Both the position numbers and the translations under genes were made by a program. DNA of 64,000 nt from Nyssa sinensis (taxonomy: Eukaryota > Streptophyta > Magnoliopsida > Cornales > Nyssaceae). Below, piece after piece: positions 37,104 to 49,108 of this stretch (positions within the stretch are counted from its first letter, which is position 1; every line of letters starts with the position of its first letter). The stretch spans positions 32,124,740 to 32,188,739 of the forward strand of contig CM018051.1 of NCBI GenBank assembly GCA_008638375.1, written 5' to 3'. The notes under the pieces were generated by a model. It did not search any database and was not told the DNA's origin. It saw only the letters and a list, made by a program, of their open reading frames with translations.

Positions 37104-37268
37104 GATACAATTCTCAATATAGGGGCTTCTTTTCACGGGATGATAAAGGGGCACAGGAACCACAACTTCCATTACCGCCGCCACCGGCTCCATTTGAAAG
37201 GAAGGGGCCCTGAACCCCAGTCTGCATCAAGAAACGCCCAGGCCATTTCATCATCACTATCACTGGTC

Positions 37269-37691
37269 TCACGACCAACGGATGATGAGGGCTCTAGGTC
37301 TCAGGGGACCTTCAATCTTCTTCTTCACACCGTCTGTTTCACCCCAGCCAAATCGAGACAAGGCATGAAGAAGAGGAGGCACCCCACTTGCGTCTACATC
37401 ACCGACGCTCCAGGCCTCGGTTGAATCAAGGAAGGGCCACCACCAATCGGAGGAATCTCGACCGGATGCCAGAGGAGACAAGAAGACTTGTACCTCCTTC
37501 AATCCTTCCTTGGAGACTGAAAAGAAGGGAAGGTTAACTCTCGGCCACAGTTTAATCGCTCCTAACTCAGGCAAGGAATCACCCATCATCTCCGGGCAAG
37601 TGGCAAAACTCCAGCAGCATATGAAGCCTTTTTCACAAGGGGACAATTTGAAATCAAACAGATGAACGCAACCGTATGCCCTCGTTTCCAT
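37269..37691 (-). CDS. Unassigned 140-codon antisense ORF
   Basis: Runs from METRAYGCVHLFD to a stop at 37269. It lies about 0.7 kb downstream of the antisense gene, on the same strand. Composition is protein-like (many Trp, Cys and Gly, no repeats), but I recognise no domain and see no conserved motif set. It could be a further exon or second ORF of the Tat-like element's antisense gene, or simply chance. The overlapping plus-strand frame at 37140-37424 is no better supported. Confidence 0.25.
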   Translation of the reverse strand: METRAYGCVHLFDFKLSPCEKGFICCWSFATCPEMMGDSLPELGAIKLWPRVNLPFFSVSKEGLKEVQVFLSPLASGRDSSDWWWPFLDSTEAWSVGDVDASGVPPLLHALSRFGWGETDGVKKKIEGPLRPRALIIRWS

Positions 37692-38415
37692 TTATATAGA
37701 CCCTTGAAGTCCAAAAGCCGCCCAACTGAACCGTCACAACGGTGAACAAGAGAGTGGCCTCGAAATCCTAAACGACGGTCGAATAAATAAATGGTGCATT
37801 AAATGTGCCTCTTCGATATGCCAAGAGACAGGGTACAGAACTCTCTAAACAGAGACCGCAGTCCGGCACTGAAGCTCCTGAATTGGCAGAAAAGGGAACA
37901 AAGTCTAATTGTACAGACCCCCTATTCAAGATTCAGATCTTCCAGTCTCAACTATTTTTATGACAAGCCAAGTCATATCACAAAGCCCGAACAGCTCGGA
38001 TGTATCCCGATCCTGAGTACTCAGCATACCGAGCATCATAACAACAAGCACAAAGCTGCCTGGCTATCCTCGCAAGCTCTTGATTCAGAGCAGTCTACCT
38101 TAAGAGATCTACAGGAGTCTACTCCCACTCTATCAGGCTCTGTCTATCTGATTATATTTACTTTCTTGTCTTATCATAATGAGACAGTTGAAATTAATCT
38201 ACATCCCTCATTCAGTAACAAGTATCGAAGCTCGAAAAAGCGACTATTGACTGCTGAATAGTTGATCTAGCATGCAAAAAGCCCAGAGCAGCCACACTTA
38301 CACAGAAGGGAAGAACATAAGAGGAATTTGAAGGAAAATTAATTTTATTGATCGGAAGTATACGCCCATTACATCAAATAGCAAAAACAAAAAAGAAATA
38401 AAAACCCATAGAGCC

Positions 38416-40334
38416 TCAAGACTTCCCAGAAGGGCCTGCGTCCTCTTCCAAGTTAAGGGCACGAGCCCCAGCCGTCTTATCTGGATCAGGACGAGATGAG
38501 GCAGGTTCAGGGGGAACAATTGATGAAACGTCAAAACTCAGGAACTGAATTTGGAATCTAGTTCGGAAGCTTTCAAAACCAAACAGGATCAGCTCATCAC
38601 CCATCTGGTCAACTTCATCTTTCAATATCATCTCAGTCTCAGCCCGGGCATGATTAGTCGCCTCCTGAACCTTCTGATTGAAGGAACTCCGGAGATTAAC
38701 CAACTCCGCCTCAAACCCCTTAACCTTCTGAGCATTTATGTCCCTCTCGGACTCTGCCACGGTAAGGTTGGTGGTAGCTTCCTTCAGATCCACCTCAATG
38801 CTCTGAATTTTGGATTGGGCTGTCCCAAGCTCCACCCTCATCTGTTCCACTTCAGCCCGCAACTTCTCGGCCTTCTCAAGGCCCATGGGGGTCACCATCA
38901 GAGCAGCCAAGCTATGCATACTCTGCGTAAACCAAGACAGATGGTTTAGATTGAACGAACAGACAAACAGAAAAGTCAAGAAAAAGCTTCAGAAGCTACC
39001 TTCATCTGGAGATTCATCATCTCAGTCATTAGCTTGGAGGGGTCATCCCCTCTGTATCGGTGCGGGCCATGAGCCCATATTTGATCAAACGCCCTCTTGG
39101 CAATCTGATAGTCCGGCTCATTAAACGGCTCGGACGGTGCAGCAGGTGCCTTCCCCTTCCTAGTCCTCCTGCTCGGACCAGAAGAGGCAGGAGGAGCAGC
39201 CGAAACAGGGACGACAGGTTCAACCTCCTTCTCAGCCTCGGCAGGGGCCAGCTCAGGAGAGCCAGAAATCAACCTCCTCCTCTTTACTTCAAGAGGGGCA
39301 TCAGGCTCAGCTCGGGAGGAAGACTCCCCCACCACTAGGGCATCCGGCACAGCCCATCTTGACGTCAACCTCTTCTTAAGCTCTACATTATGAGCAGCCA
39401 TCAAGTTTGCTGGAGTTATAATGACAGAATGAGCCCGGTCAAGAGTCGAAAGCAGTGCTCAATACTGATCCCGCAGTGCTTCGGTAAAGTCGGGCCTCTT
39501 CCAAACACTCTTAACTGCACACAAGTAAGGAAAGATACATCAGCTTATCAGTTCGAAAGGCATAACAAGGCTAAAAGAAAGTCTAAAAGAATAAGCCTCA
39601 CCCTTATGACTCGTAACACAAGGGAACGACGAGGCCTCTCCTTCCTGAAAGCCTTCATGCTCCCATCCTCCTCCGACGAAAAAGTACCACTTCTTCCACG
39701 TCTTGTTGGAATTGGGAACAGAGGTCAGGGGTCGGAACCCCTTCTCAAAGGACATATAGAAAAGGCCCTATGCCTGCTTGGACTTCAGATCCATATTGCT
39801 ACGGATCAAGTCCAGAGACACATCCACCTTGTTCAGGTCTCCCAACACCACAAACCCTAAAAGCTGCCGCCAGCTATTGAGATTCAAGTCGGCAGGACAG
39901 AGCTTGTACCAACAAAAGAACTGCCTGACTAAATCCGGCAATGGGAGTCTCAAGCCCATTTCAAACCAGGCAAGGTAAACACAAATCTCCCCGGCTTTAA
40001 CATCATGGGGACGGTCCATGGGGCCTGGCACTCTGCAGGTCACATTCGCGGGAAACTTGAATTTTGCCCTCCATTCATCCAGAAGGCTCTAAGTGACAGC
40101 ACTCTCACCCTCTTCTCTACAGGAAGACCTACCAGAAGTCTCTCCAGCCTTGTTTCGGAGCTCCTCAAAAGCATCAACTATCCTAACCCCAAGACTAGCG
40201 GGAGGATCAACAGGCATCTCCCCAATAACTTCGGGTGCAGGATTACCCACATCTTCCATAGAAGACGGTACAGCCATCTCAGGAGGATTTCCCACTCCCT
40301 CATGTACAATTGGGGATTTAGAAGGAGCAGACAT
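38416..40334 (-). pseudogene. Antisense three-exon gene of plant transposon-protein type
   Basis: Exons by frame and splice signals: 40334-39602, 39514-39000 and 38922-38416. Donors read AAG-GGTGAGG and AAG-GTAGC, acceptors TGTGCAG and TACGCAG, and the phases (1, then 0) match, giving about 584 codons. Exon 1 has a globular part (GEICVYLAWFEMGLRLP, FFCWYKLCPADLN, WKKWYFFVGGGWE) resembling the 'putative gypsy-type transposon' family (Transposase_28-like). Exon 2 ends in a Pro/Ala/Lys-rich linker (RRTRKGKAPAAP); exon 3 is a long coiled coil (EKAEKLRAEVEQMRVELGTAQ). Three in-frame stops disable it: TAG 40091-40089, TAG 39770-39768 and TGA 39461-39459. Function is unknown. It could alternatively be an independent gene caught between repeats, but its position just upstream of PPT and LTR argues for an element-borne antisense ORF. 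Confidence 0.7.
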
Positions 40335-40729
40335 TATTCCCGGACTTAAGAAGAAAGAAGCAAGAGAAGAGGTAAAATCAGTCGAACCTGTTCTAACTCA
40401 AGGAATCAGTATTCTTCAAAGTCGCACGAACCAACAATGGCGAATGAAATCTTCTAGCACAGTGAAAATGACGGGGAAAAGGTCATTCCAAAATCTCATC
40501 CCGTATTTATAAGCACAGTATCAGAAGGGACCCACCAAGCCCAAACGCCATGACGGTTCGGAACAATGATGATTTCGAGAAACCCAACTATCAGCCCAGT
40601 ACAATGATGACCCTGAAAAGACCTAATCTCCAGCTGCGCAATAAATGCCTTGGAAGGCGAACGGACAAGACACATGACTCTCCAAAAAAGGTTTAGCCCT
40701 AGTTGCTTGCTAGCATCAAACTAGGACTT

Positions 40730-40743
40730 GGGGGGGGAGTAAC
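40730..40743 (+). other. Polypurine tract of Tat-like element
   Basis: GGGGGGGGAG (40730-40739) and TAAC precede the LTR start TGATATACC at 40744. It shows the element's strand is plus. Confidence 0.7.
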
Positions 40744-41317
40744 TGATATACCATAAAAGCACAGGCCAATCAACACTTGACACGTGTGACCACAATCTGA
40801 CCTATGCTCGGCCAACATGATTCTCACTCAGCCAATGACTAAAAGCTCAAGCGCCCAGATCATCATATAAGGTCGGAAGTGACCGAACATATATATATCC
40901 AGAACAGATCAACAGGGTCCAGACCAACACTCCAGAACTCGTCACCGCCTTAGCGGATGCCGAGCAGGGAATAAGGAAGCGGTCTTTAACAAGGAAACTG
41001 CCATCTATGGTTATCTCTATGCGAGGTAGCTGCAATCTCCGGTAATCAAATCCCTATATTCATGGCATCTATGGTTATCTCTATGCAAGGTAACTGCAAT
41101 CTCCGGTGATCAAATTCTTATATTCATGGCTTCGAATCCTAATCAACTTAGGAAAGCCACGGCTTATAAATTAAACCCTAAAGGTAAGCCTGATTTCTGA
41201 TGCTCATTCTTTGGCTTTCAATACAGTCTTTCAATTCTTTTACTTACTTAAGCATCGCAGCGGCTACCGCCGGAGCCAATCCGGTGGTCCTCTGATCATC
41301 TTTCTGAGTGTTCTACA
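40744..41317 (+). repeat. 3' LTR of Tat-like element (right end uncertain)
   Basis: Starts TGATATACC and may end TGTTCTACA at 41317, or CATCATCA at 41365. An internal 64-bp direct duplication (41002-41065 and 41066-41129, CATCTATGGTTATCTCTATG) is present. AAACCCTAAAG and CTTTCAATACAGTC near 41170-41240 could mark the transcript region. No second copy in the window to confirm the limits. Confidence 0.55.
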
Positions 41318-41558
41318 GGTCACGGAGTTCGTACTTATTGCGAGCCAAAAAGTGCAGCATCATCACTAAACTTGGCGGCCAAGGAAAAAACTGCATATAT
41401 AAACCCTTTGCATGCAACATCTACCCACGAGGGGGAGAGAAAGAGAGAGAAAGAGAGGAAGAAGGTTTAGGAAGGAGAAACCATACGAGGTCTAGGAGTT
41501 TTCCGTAACTCTACTCTGCATGTAAGCTATTATATCATGTGAAATCTATGTATATATG

Positions 41559-41599
<41 letters not shown>

Positions 41600-42345
41600 C
41601 TATATATAATAAACTCGAGCTTACAAAACCAATTAAAGTTTATTTTATTTAACTTTTGATGAAGGTGCTAGAATGAATATATAACTGAAATTAATTGGAT
41701 TATTTGGTTAGATCCAATTAAGGGTTTAGTATATATGAACTTAGTATTACGAATTTTAACATTTTTAGTAATCAAAATTTTATATATTTCATTTTAACCC
41801 TTGACTTTTAAATATTACAAAATAATCCTTAAACTTTTTCATATTTACAAAACATCCCCTAAACTTTTTAATATTTATGAAAATGGCCTTGAACTTTTTG
41901 GTACTTAGGAAAAGGTCCTTGGACTTTTTCTATAATTGCAAAGTGGCCATTACATTTTCGGGTAGTTACAAAAGTACCCAGAGTTTTAATAAAATATTTT
42001 CAAAGATATCCCTGACTTTATAATGTAGTAGAATAAAGCGATTTTTCCACCAGAAAAGGCTAGCTTGACTATTTTGTACATTCTGGATTCAAATATGAGG
42101 TCCATTTTGGTAGAATAAATTTTAAAAAAATATTTTTATATATTTTAAATTAATCACGAATATGATCTAATAGATTAAATAAATTTATGGAAAGGCTATG
42201 ATAATTTTAATGACCTATCCTAGAATTTTCGATTCTCTGTATTCAAATACAGCGTTCATTTAAACTAATTAGGTCCCAAAAATATGGCACGTATTTTAGT
42301 AAATTACAAAAAGGCCCTTATGATTAATATAGCTATGAAATAAGC
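41318..42345 (+). mobile_element. Degenerate plus-strand LTR fragment
   Basis: GA-rich leader (41430-41470), (TA)n and (TG)n (41550-41599), then short repeats like AAACTTTTT..ATTTACAAAA (41820-41960) and degenerate hairpin modules (CATTCTGGATTCAAATATGAGGTCC at 42088). This order matches the middle of A or B LTRs in plus orientation. Neither end is preserved and no gene is present. Confidence 0.5.
41573..41599. repeat. (TG)n microsatellite
   Basis: About 13 TG units directly after a (TA)n stretch. Confidence 0.9.
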
Positions 42346-43446
42346 TATAATTTTTTTGAAAATGCCTATCTTAAGGTGGTTCCCACACGTGAAATAGGGT
42401 TCACACACACGCGTCAGTGAGTATAAACCCACTAGCTGCAGGTTCCCTTCTTTTTTTCCAAGTATTTCAGAACCAAATAGTGGATAAGGTCCCATTCTAA
42501 GAATAGGTTATCCCTATTCCAACCGCGGCTATTAAATCAGTCCCTTATACGTGTAATCAAACAACACTATTTTTGTTTAAATTTAAAACCCACCAACACT
42601 AAACAACACCGTCCTACTAACCCTTATTGCGCGATGGGGCGGGTCGCCACCCGAACCTAGATCTGACCGGACCTGTCACTACTCATCTTCCCCATTGACC
42701 CCATCACTGTTACCCTAATTGCAAAAAATTTCCTTTTCTATTTAATGCATTTCTAGGCCTTTTTCTATCTATTTTCAACTCAACACATCTCATAATCCTC
42801 TAACCTAGCCTTCCTCGTTGGTTTCAGGTTCATTAACACTCTAGAAAGCTTGGGTGAAGCTTCCATGGCCGAACCTGTTCAAGCATGTTTATAACCCTTT
42901 TTGTGTGTGGTTTCTTCTATCATGATCCTCAGGACATGAGGTTTCATTTTTCGTTCACAAATAAAGGTTTCAAGTTCTGTATGTGGGGTTTGGTCCTATG
43001 GCCGAAACCTGCAACTCAATTTTTAGTAGCCTTTTCTTGGGTATTTTGATCACCGGTTAGGGTTTTTATGGTCCTTATGGAACTTAGTTTCAGCCCCAAG
43101 CAACCAATCCCAATTTGTTTTAACTTGAATCAGACCCAAACTTTGAAGTTATCATCAATGGCGGTTTCTTGTAAGCCTTACTATTTTAAGCCCTACTAAG
43201 TCTCACTTTCACTCCCAATCCATAGTATAATATCAATAAAGATCATGCATGTACTTTTACTTCATTAAACATCATGTTAAGAATAAGATTTTCTTAGAGA
43301 CAGATTCGGTGTTTTTGTGCTTTTACCTCCAATAGTGAAGCTTCTCTATCTCCTTCTTCCTCAGGTTCATCTCTCTTCGTTATTTTCTTATTTCTTCACA
43401 ACTGCACATGCATAATGCACTCAAACTATACACACATAAAGCTTGG
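42346..43446 (-). mobile_element. Minus-strand LTR fragment
   Basis: GGATAAGGTCC, ATCAAACAACAC, CATCTTCCCC and GAAACCTGCAACTC occur in the same order as in the minus-strand A LTR at 29225-29800, so this is a related LTR in the same orientation. It is cut at 43447 by a plus-strand B LTR start. No genes. Confidence 0.55.
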
Positions 43447-44540
43447 TGTAATATCTCAACTCGGGATACGTCATGTATACTAAGGTAGACACGATTGAGT
43501 AGTGTAACACTAGTTGTAACCCGAGCTGTTTAAGCTCTATATCATGATATTTCATTGGATTGAACGATTTTGAATATGAATGGTTTGTTTTTATATAACC
43601 AGTGCCGGGCAACACCCGAGCAACCCAAGACCGAGCCTCGTAATACATGCACGCACGTACTTCCATGCATGTGAACGTTTGCATGCATGCGTAACTTAAT
43701 TAAAATGAGTGTATGTACGCGTGTGTAGAAATGTGTGCATACGTATATATATATATATATATGAATATATATGGATATGTGTACATGTATAATTAGGGTG
43801 TATATATATATATATGTATACATACGATATAGTATAGTATGTATATAATATGTATATATGTATGTATGTAGAAATGGGAAGGGCGGAAAGGAAAAAGGGA
43901 GGAAGGGGGGCTGTCTGTGTACTGTATGAGTGAACAATGTGTGTGAGGTGTGTGACTGAAATAAGGGCAGCAAAGCTGCCGACCTTTGTGCAAGTGGGGA
44001 GTGCACATACGTATATATATATATATTGTGTAAGTTGTGCGTGGATGATGAAGGATTGATGGGCGGTTTAAAGCAGTCAATTTTGGCTATAAGAAAGGGA
44101 GGAAGAGCGAGAAAAGGTGGTTGCAAGTGGATGAAAAAAAATTATCTATATATAGAGTTGCTCACTTAGAGAAATTTAGAAATAAGTGAAAGAAACGAAG
44201 AAGCAGAGAGAAATCCTGAGATTCAGAAGTGAAGGAAAAGAGGAAAAACCAAAAGAAAATGAGGGGAAAACTGCAAGCCAAAAGCTCACACGGGTGAGTG
44301 AAATTTACCTTCTGTTTTTAATTTTACAAGCGTGTTCGTTTAGTTTTGAATATAGGGTCTAAACAAGCATGATATATGATGAAAGTAGGAAGAAACCGAG
44401 CGTCATTTGGTGTAGAAATAGAAGAGAAAAATGAAGTTGCAGGTATTAATGGTGGGAACAATAACAGCGGATACATACATGAGTACAAAGTTTGGTAGCA
44501 ATAGAAAAATTGTGGCTTAGAAAACCACGTATAAGAGATA
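43447..44540 (+). mobile_element. 5' fragment of a plus-strand B LTR
   Basis: Starts TGTAATATCTCAACTCGGGA, a B-type start with two changes, followed by CCAGTGCCGGGCAACACCCGAGC as in 48511-51733. Similarity continues to GAAGTTGCAGGTATTAATGG (about 44450) and then stops. The remaining LTR is missing and minus-strand LTR sequence begins. The bases before it are CTTGG. Confidence 0.7.
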
Positions 44541-44992
44541 GGAATTCACTTACCTTATCAGCGCCTTAGTATTCTGTGACTTTCCCTTTTCCTTTCGAGT
44601 CCCCTATATATATCAGTAAACACGTTTCAGTTTTAATGTTATTCATCAAATTTTATGCCTCATTATTATAAGTATCTCTTTTACTAATTTAGACTCTACT
44701 GTTGAGTTCAAAACGTCGAAGAAAATCGGTTTAGGCTTTCGCAGAATTCCATTTGGGTTCGGGTAGCAATAAAGGCATTTTGGTCATTTAGTATTTCTAC
44801 GGGTCTTTATTTTTTGGAATCCCGTCTCGTAAAACAGACCTCACCATTGGATTCAGAATGCCCGAGATAGTCAAAATATACTATTCATTCATATTAATTG
44901 GACTTCGCACTATTTCACTATATTTAATTTAATTTAGGTTGTACATAATATATATATATATATATATATATTTGTTCCCATTAAACATCAAG

Positions 44993-45062
44993 GGCTTGCC
45001 TGTCCAATTGGTTATGCGTGTCTCACCCTTTCTCTTGGTTCACGGTTCGATTCTCAAGGGCT
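44993..45062 (+). other. tRNA-like block, possible SINE remnant
   Basis: TGTCCAATTGGTTATGCG (D-arm-like) and CGGTTCGATTCT (box B with one change), with AGGGCTTGCC and TCAAGGGCT on either side and a T-run at 45069 that could end Pol III transcription. It sits just after a (TA)n tract. Confidence 0.45.
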
Positions 45063-45096
45063 ACACCCCTTTTTATTTTTCTTGATTTAATTACTT

Positions 45097-45100
<4 letters not shown>

Positions 45101-45135
<35 letters not shown>
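45101..45135. repeat. (TA)n microsatellite
   Basis: Seventeen TA units between the two tRNA-like blocks. Confidence 0.9.
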
Positions 45136-45137
<2 letters not shown>

Positions 45138-45159
45138 AGGGGTTAAAAGACCACACGTG

Positions 45160-45232
45160 AGCCCATGGCTCAGTGGTCTGTGTTTCGTCCATTAGCCCCA
45201 AGGTCTGGGCTTCGAGTCCTGGAGGCAGCAGC
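45160..45232 (+). other. tRNA-like block with perfect box A
   Basis: ATGGCTCAGTGGT contains TGGCTCAGTGG, an exact match to the Pol III box A consensus; GGGCTTCGAGTCC 42 bases on is a near box B. A T-rich run follows at 45240-45256. No acceptor stem is evident, so a tRNA-derived SINE head or LTR tRNA-like module is likelier than a tRNA gene. Confidence 0.5.
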
Positions 45233-46366
45233 CCCCGTATTTATTTATTTTTTCTTTAACTTTGAAAACCAAACGGTGTATAGTCTAGAATTCGGACAGG
45301 ATAACCCTGCCCTGGTTAGCATATGAATTTAATTCAGTATCGCAGTAGCCAAACAGCCTTTAATTATATATATAACCAAACGATGCAGTATCAAGGTAAA
45401 ACACCCTATCACGGTGTCGTTTCAATAAACTACTGTTCACCTTCTTCTTTAGTCTTCTAGTAGGGTTTTGGTTTGTCTTCGTCACCTTCTCCGGCGATGA
45501 CCACGTTTTCTGACTATTTTTTTGACCTAAATTAATTGTAGTTTTCTTTAAAATTTTATGGGGATCACATACCTAACCTCTGTTTCCTAATTAAACCAAC
45601 CGAACTCTTCGAATAGACCCAAATAGTAGCTCCGGCCACAAAAAGTGATTTTTTGGTGAGCCAATTTCGTAACAATTTCTTTACTGTTTTAGTTCTAAAT
45701 TGTTTGTGCAGTTTATAAGATTAATTCTATGCTATTTAAACTGAGTTTAATGCATAACATCTCAAAAACCTGAATTATTCTCAAGACCTGCAACTGACTT
45801 TTTCTCTCTCATTTCCTACCCTTTTAAACTACTTCTTTTCCTAATTGCTCCATGTTTCATGCTCAATCAGACCCTAGGAATATAACTTAGCTTCATGCTT
45901 TAAATCGTAAAAACAGAATTGACAAAACTCACCTTATTTCTCAATTCTTGCTTGCAGTTTCTTCACCCTAGCTTCTCCTTCTAGATTCTCAGAACTCCTC
46001 CCTTGGCCTCAGCTTCCTTTCTTTGTTCTGATTTTTCTCAAGTCACCCAACACATCTATATATAGGCATCAACCCACTTGCACACCCTTTTTTTTTTTTT
46101 GTTTTTTCTTCTTCTTTCTCTTCCCCCATGTCTGCCGCCTTTCTTAATTGCTTGTTTTTCCTACATTTTGGCTGTCTACCCTTGTTTTTCTTCAATTGGT
46201 TCAGTGCATTTAATTCCCTGAAAACCTTTACATACCTTGTAATTTCATGGAAATTTCCTACTCCCACTCAATACGCCATAAACACACATCAATTACACAC
46301 ACAACACCTACAGCATGCATGGCCTGAATATATATATATATATATATTATTCTATTTTTGTGTGTA

Positions 46367-46400
<34 letters not shown>

Positions 46401-46680
46401 CTATATAGATATATACTATACTGTACATCCCCTTATGTATATACATAAGTACACATATAAGTACACCCATATATTTATATAACAGTTACATAAAATCCTA
46501 TTTACTTATATATATTTATGTATATTTTGATACTTGGTTCTGGTTGCTCGGGCATTGCCCAGCACTATCTGTACGTTTGAAATCGCTCACATTTTCATTT
46601 TATTTAATATCATAATATAGAATTCTAACAGTTCAGTTTTACAAGATCGCTCAGTCATATTCCGGGTCGAGGTATTCCAT

Positions 46681-46939
46681 TTTCGGCTCAGCTTGTTCGT
46701 ACTTGGGCTTTTTCCCAATCTCGTAATTTCTTGAGATCACAATTTTACTATTTACCTCGATATGCGTACCCATTACTGTATACTAATCATTATGATAGTT
46801 TGGTATATTTGAGGTTGGTCTGAGTTGGTCTTGGTTTACTTTTGGTACTATGCTCATTGGCTTGTTCTAATCTTGGTATCATTATGTGATGGCAGGACAT
46901 GAATGGAATTATTCTCATTCATTTGGGTCGGGGTGTTAT
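46681..46939 (-). mobile_element. Start of a minus-strand A-type LTR
   Basis: Ends GGGTCGGGGTGTTATA, the reverse of TGTAACACCCCGACCC with its TG decayed to TA. Only 260 bases remain before the B LTR at 46680. It may be the same LTR as 42346-43446, split by later insertions. Confidence 0.5.
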
Positions 46940-46944
46940 AGTAG

Positions 46945-49077
46945 TAATATGACCTAAACTAGGGTTAGGAACTAACCTAACTCAATAGTGGGCCGTAACA
47001 CTAGTTAGGCCATCACCCAAAGTGGAATCAAGTCAATACTAACCCTAACTAGACCACACTTTAAGTAAAGTCAAAAGTCAACCCTAACGTAAAGTCGACC
47101 TAATCTAACATGGGTTAGCAAAAAGTGGGTGATGTGATTAATATATCATTAAACTAAGGTAGAAAATAATAAACTAAATATTATAAATTATTAAATAATT
47201 AAAGAAAGTTAAAAAAATGTAAAATAAATACATAAAAATACAAGAAAAATATATAAATGTCCCAAACATTATGGTGGCCTATATATAACATTAGGAGCCC
47301 AAATACATACACACTAAAATATGTAAATGTGTCAAAATAATTATGGAATAATAGTGAAAATTAGGAAAAATTAAGGGAAAATAATATTAAATTATTTTTA
47401 GCCTCTTCATGTGCCCAACACATGATAAGAGGGCTAGCATACCTACCAAGGTGTGTTAGTGTGTGTATATATGTATATACATGAAGATATATATATATAT
47501 ATATATATATACATGCATATAATGCATAAAATCTAATGAACAAGGGGGAAAGAAAGGCTTGCATAAGATGTAGTCGTAGGGGTATGAGGACAGCCTATCA
47601 TGGCAGTCTGCAAGAGCTACTACAGCCATCACAGCCACCCTCATAACCAACCATAAGAGATTCTTTCACTATGAAGGAAAATTTCTCTACATATATATAC
47701 ACAAACCCCTCGACTATAATTGGACTTCTATAATTAGAGAAGGAAAATAGAGAGTTATGTGTGAAGAAAGGGGCTCAAGAGGCATGGGAATAGAAGAGGA
47801 AAGGAGAGAGAAAAAGAAAGAAAAACTCATAAATCCATCGGGCATAAGGTTAGAGCTTAAAACTTTCATTCCTTTAAGTTTCTAAGTGAATTTTGTGCAT
47901 AATAGACTCACTCTTAGAAGCTTTTAAGCCTTGAAAGTAGTATAACACAGAAGAGTCGCCATTAAAGGGAGCTTAAAAGCTACCTAGAAGTCAACCTCAA
48001 CGAAACTAATTTCTTGTTATTAGAACATGAACTACGAGCCAAAATACTCACAGAATCGAAGAAAACAAGTAAAATAAAGCTCAGAATAGTTAAGAACCAA
48101 TAGGAAACCAAGACCTTTGATTTTGGAGCACACCAAAACTGAGCACTAAGCTCAATTTTGAGAACGGGAAATAAAAGCCCTTTTGGTAAGGGTCACGTAG
48201 CAGCAAACCCAATAAAAACTGGTCAAAAAATGACCTCCAAATATAGAACTTTCAGAAGTATTATTGAGCACCAATTCAAGCTTTATAGTGGGTTTTAGAC
48301 CCTAAAACCACCATTAAAATTCAAGTTAGGGCCTAGGGAGTCGATTTGGATTAGAGAGAAACCAAAACAGTTAAAGAAACACAAAGAAAATTTCATTGGA
48401 AATTCAAGAACTTAGTGCTACAGTAAACCCTAAAACAAAAAGGATGATGAATAGTGTTAGGTCGGTTAGGTTGTAACCTGCGTTAAAACGAATCCTAGTT
48501 AAGTTAGAACTGTGATATCCCGACCCGGGATACGACACGTATACCGAGACAAGTTGATTGAATAGTATAATATGGGCTATTTAGAGCTCTAAATTATTTT
48601 ATTGTATGTACAGAATAGTATCAGTAATATGGCCAGTGTCGGGTAACACCCGAGCAACTCGGAACCTTACCTCGAAAAGCGTGCATGCATGCAACCCATG
48701 CATGCATACGTACGTACACATGCATAGTTCACGGAATATTAGTGTATGTGTACGTGATTAAAAATACAATTATACGTATTTATATGATTATAAATACATG
48801 TATAAAAATATGTAATTGATGTGTATATATATATATATAACATGGTTATACATGTATTTATGTATATGTGTAATAAATAAAAAGGAAAAGAAAACAAAAA
48901 AGGGAAAATATCAGTGTGTGCATCACTGTGTGTGTGTGTGTGTGTTTGGGAAACCCACCAACCGACTTGGTGAGGTGGTGGGTGTGTATATGTAATATAT
49001 GTGTATATATGTATATTGGAGGGTACGTGGATGGCTACAAGTAAGGGGGCAGTTCTCTGCAGTCAAGGATGACTGCA

Positions 49078-49108
<31 letters not shown>

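Larger units (their letters stand above)
35917..41317 (+). mobile_element. 3' part of a Tat-like Ty3/gypsy element with antisense gene
   Basis: Reading left to right: a tandem array, a 12-bp repeat, an antisense spliced gene, a G-rich polypurine tract and an LTR start (TGATATACC at 40744). The tract fixes the element on the plus strand, so the gene between it and the (missing) pol is antisense. Antisense extra ORFs and hypervariable tandem arrays in the 3' region are known from the Tat lineage (Ogre, Grande, Retand types); assignment to it here is inference, because no pol is present. The 5' LTR, gag and pol are absent and no target duplication is seen, so the left boundary is a deletion or recombination breakpoint. 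The right boundary is uncertain (CA at 41317, or possibly 41365). Confidence 0.6.
44541..46680 (-). mobile_element. Minus-strand B LTR, right end intact
   Basis: The right end GGGTCGAGGTATTCCA is a diverged B LTR start in reverse, and GGTTGCTCGGGCATTGCCCAG (46545) matches the reverse of the CTGGGCAA-type block near the start of other B LTRs. GTTATTCATCAAATTTTATG (44640) and hairpin modules (44690-44860) confirm orientation. The left end is lost. It holds two tRNA-like blocks, (TA)n tracts and a plant-like GC-rich stretch at 45480-45520; no genes. Confidence 0.7.

Noticed and set aside
37803..38261. 152-codon plus-strand ORF
   Set aside because: No domain, composition close to random, no link to surrounding element parts.
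38551..39338. Plus-strand frames of 90-130 codons
   Set aside because: Shadows of the antisense gene, whose splice phases and coiled coil make the minus strand the coding one.
43542..44126. 194-codon minus-strand ORF
   Set aside because: Built from (TA)n and CA-rich microsatellites encoding Tyr/Ile/His/Thr runs; an artefact.
45160..45232. A genuine tRNA gene
   Set aside because: Good box A and near box B, but no convincing acceptor or anticodon stem; kept only as tRNA-like.
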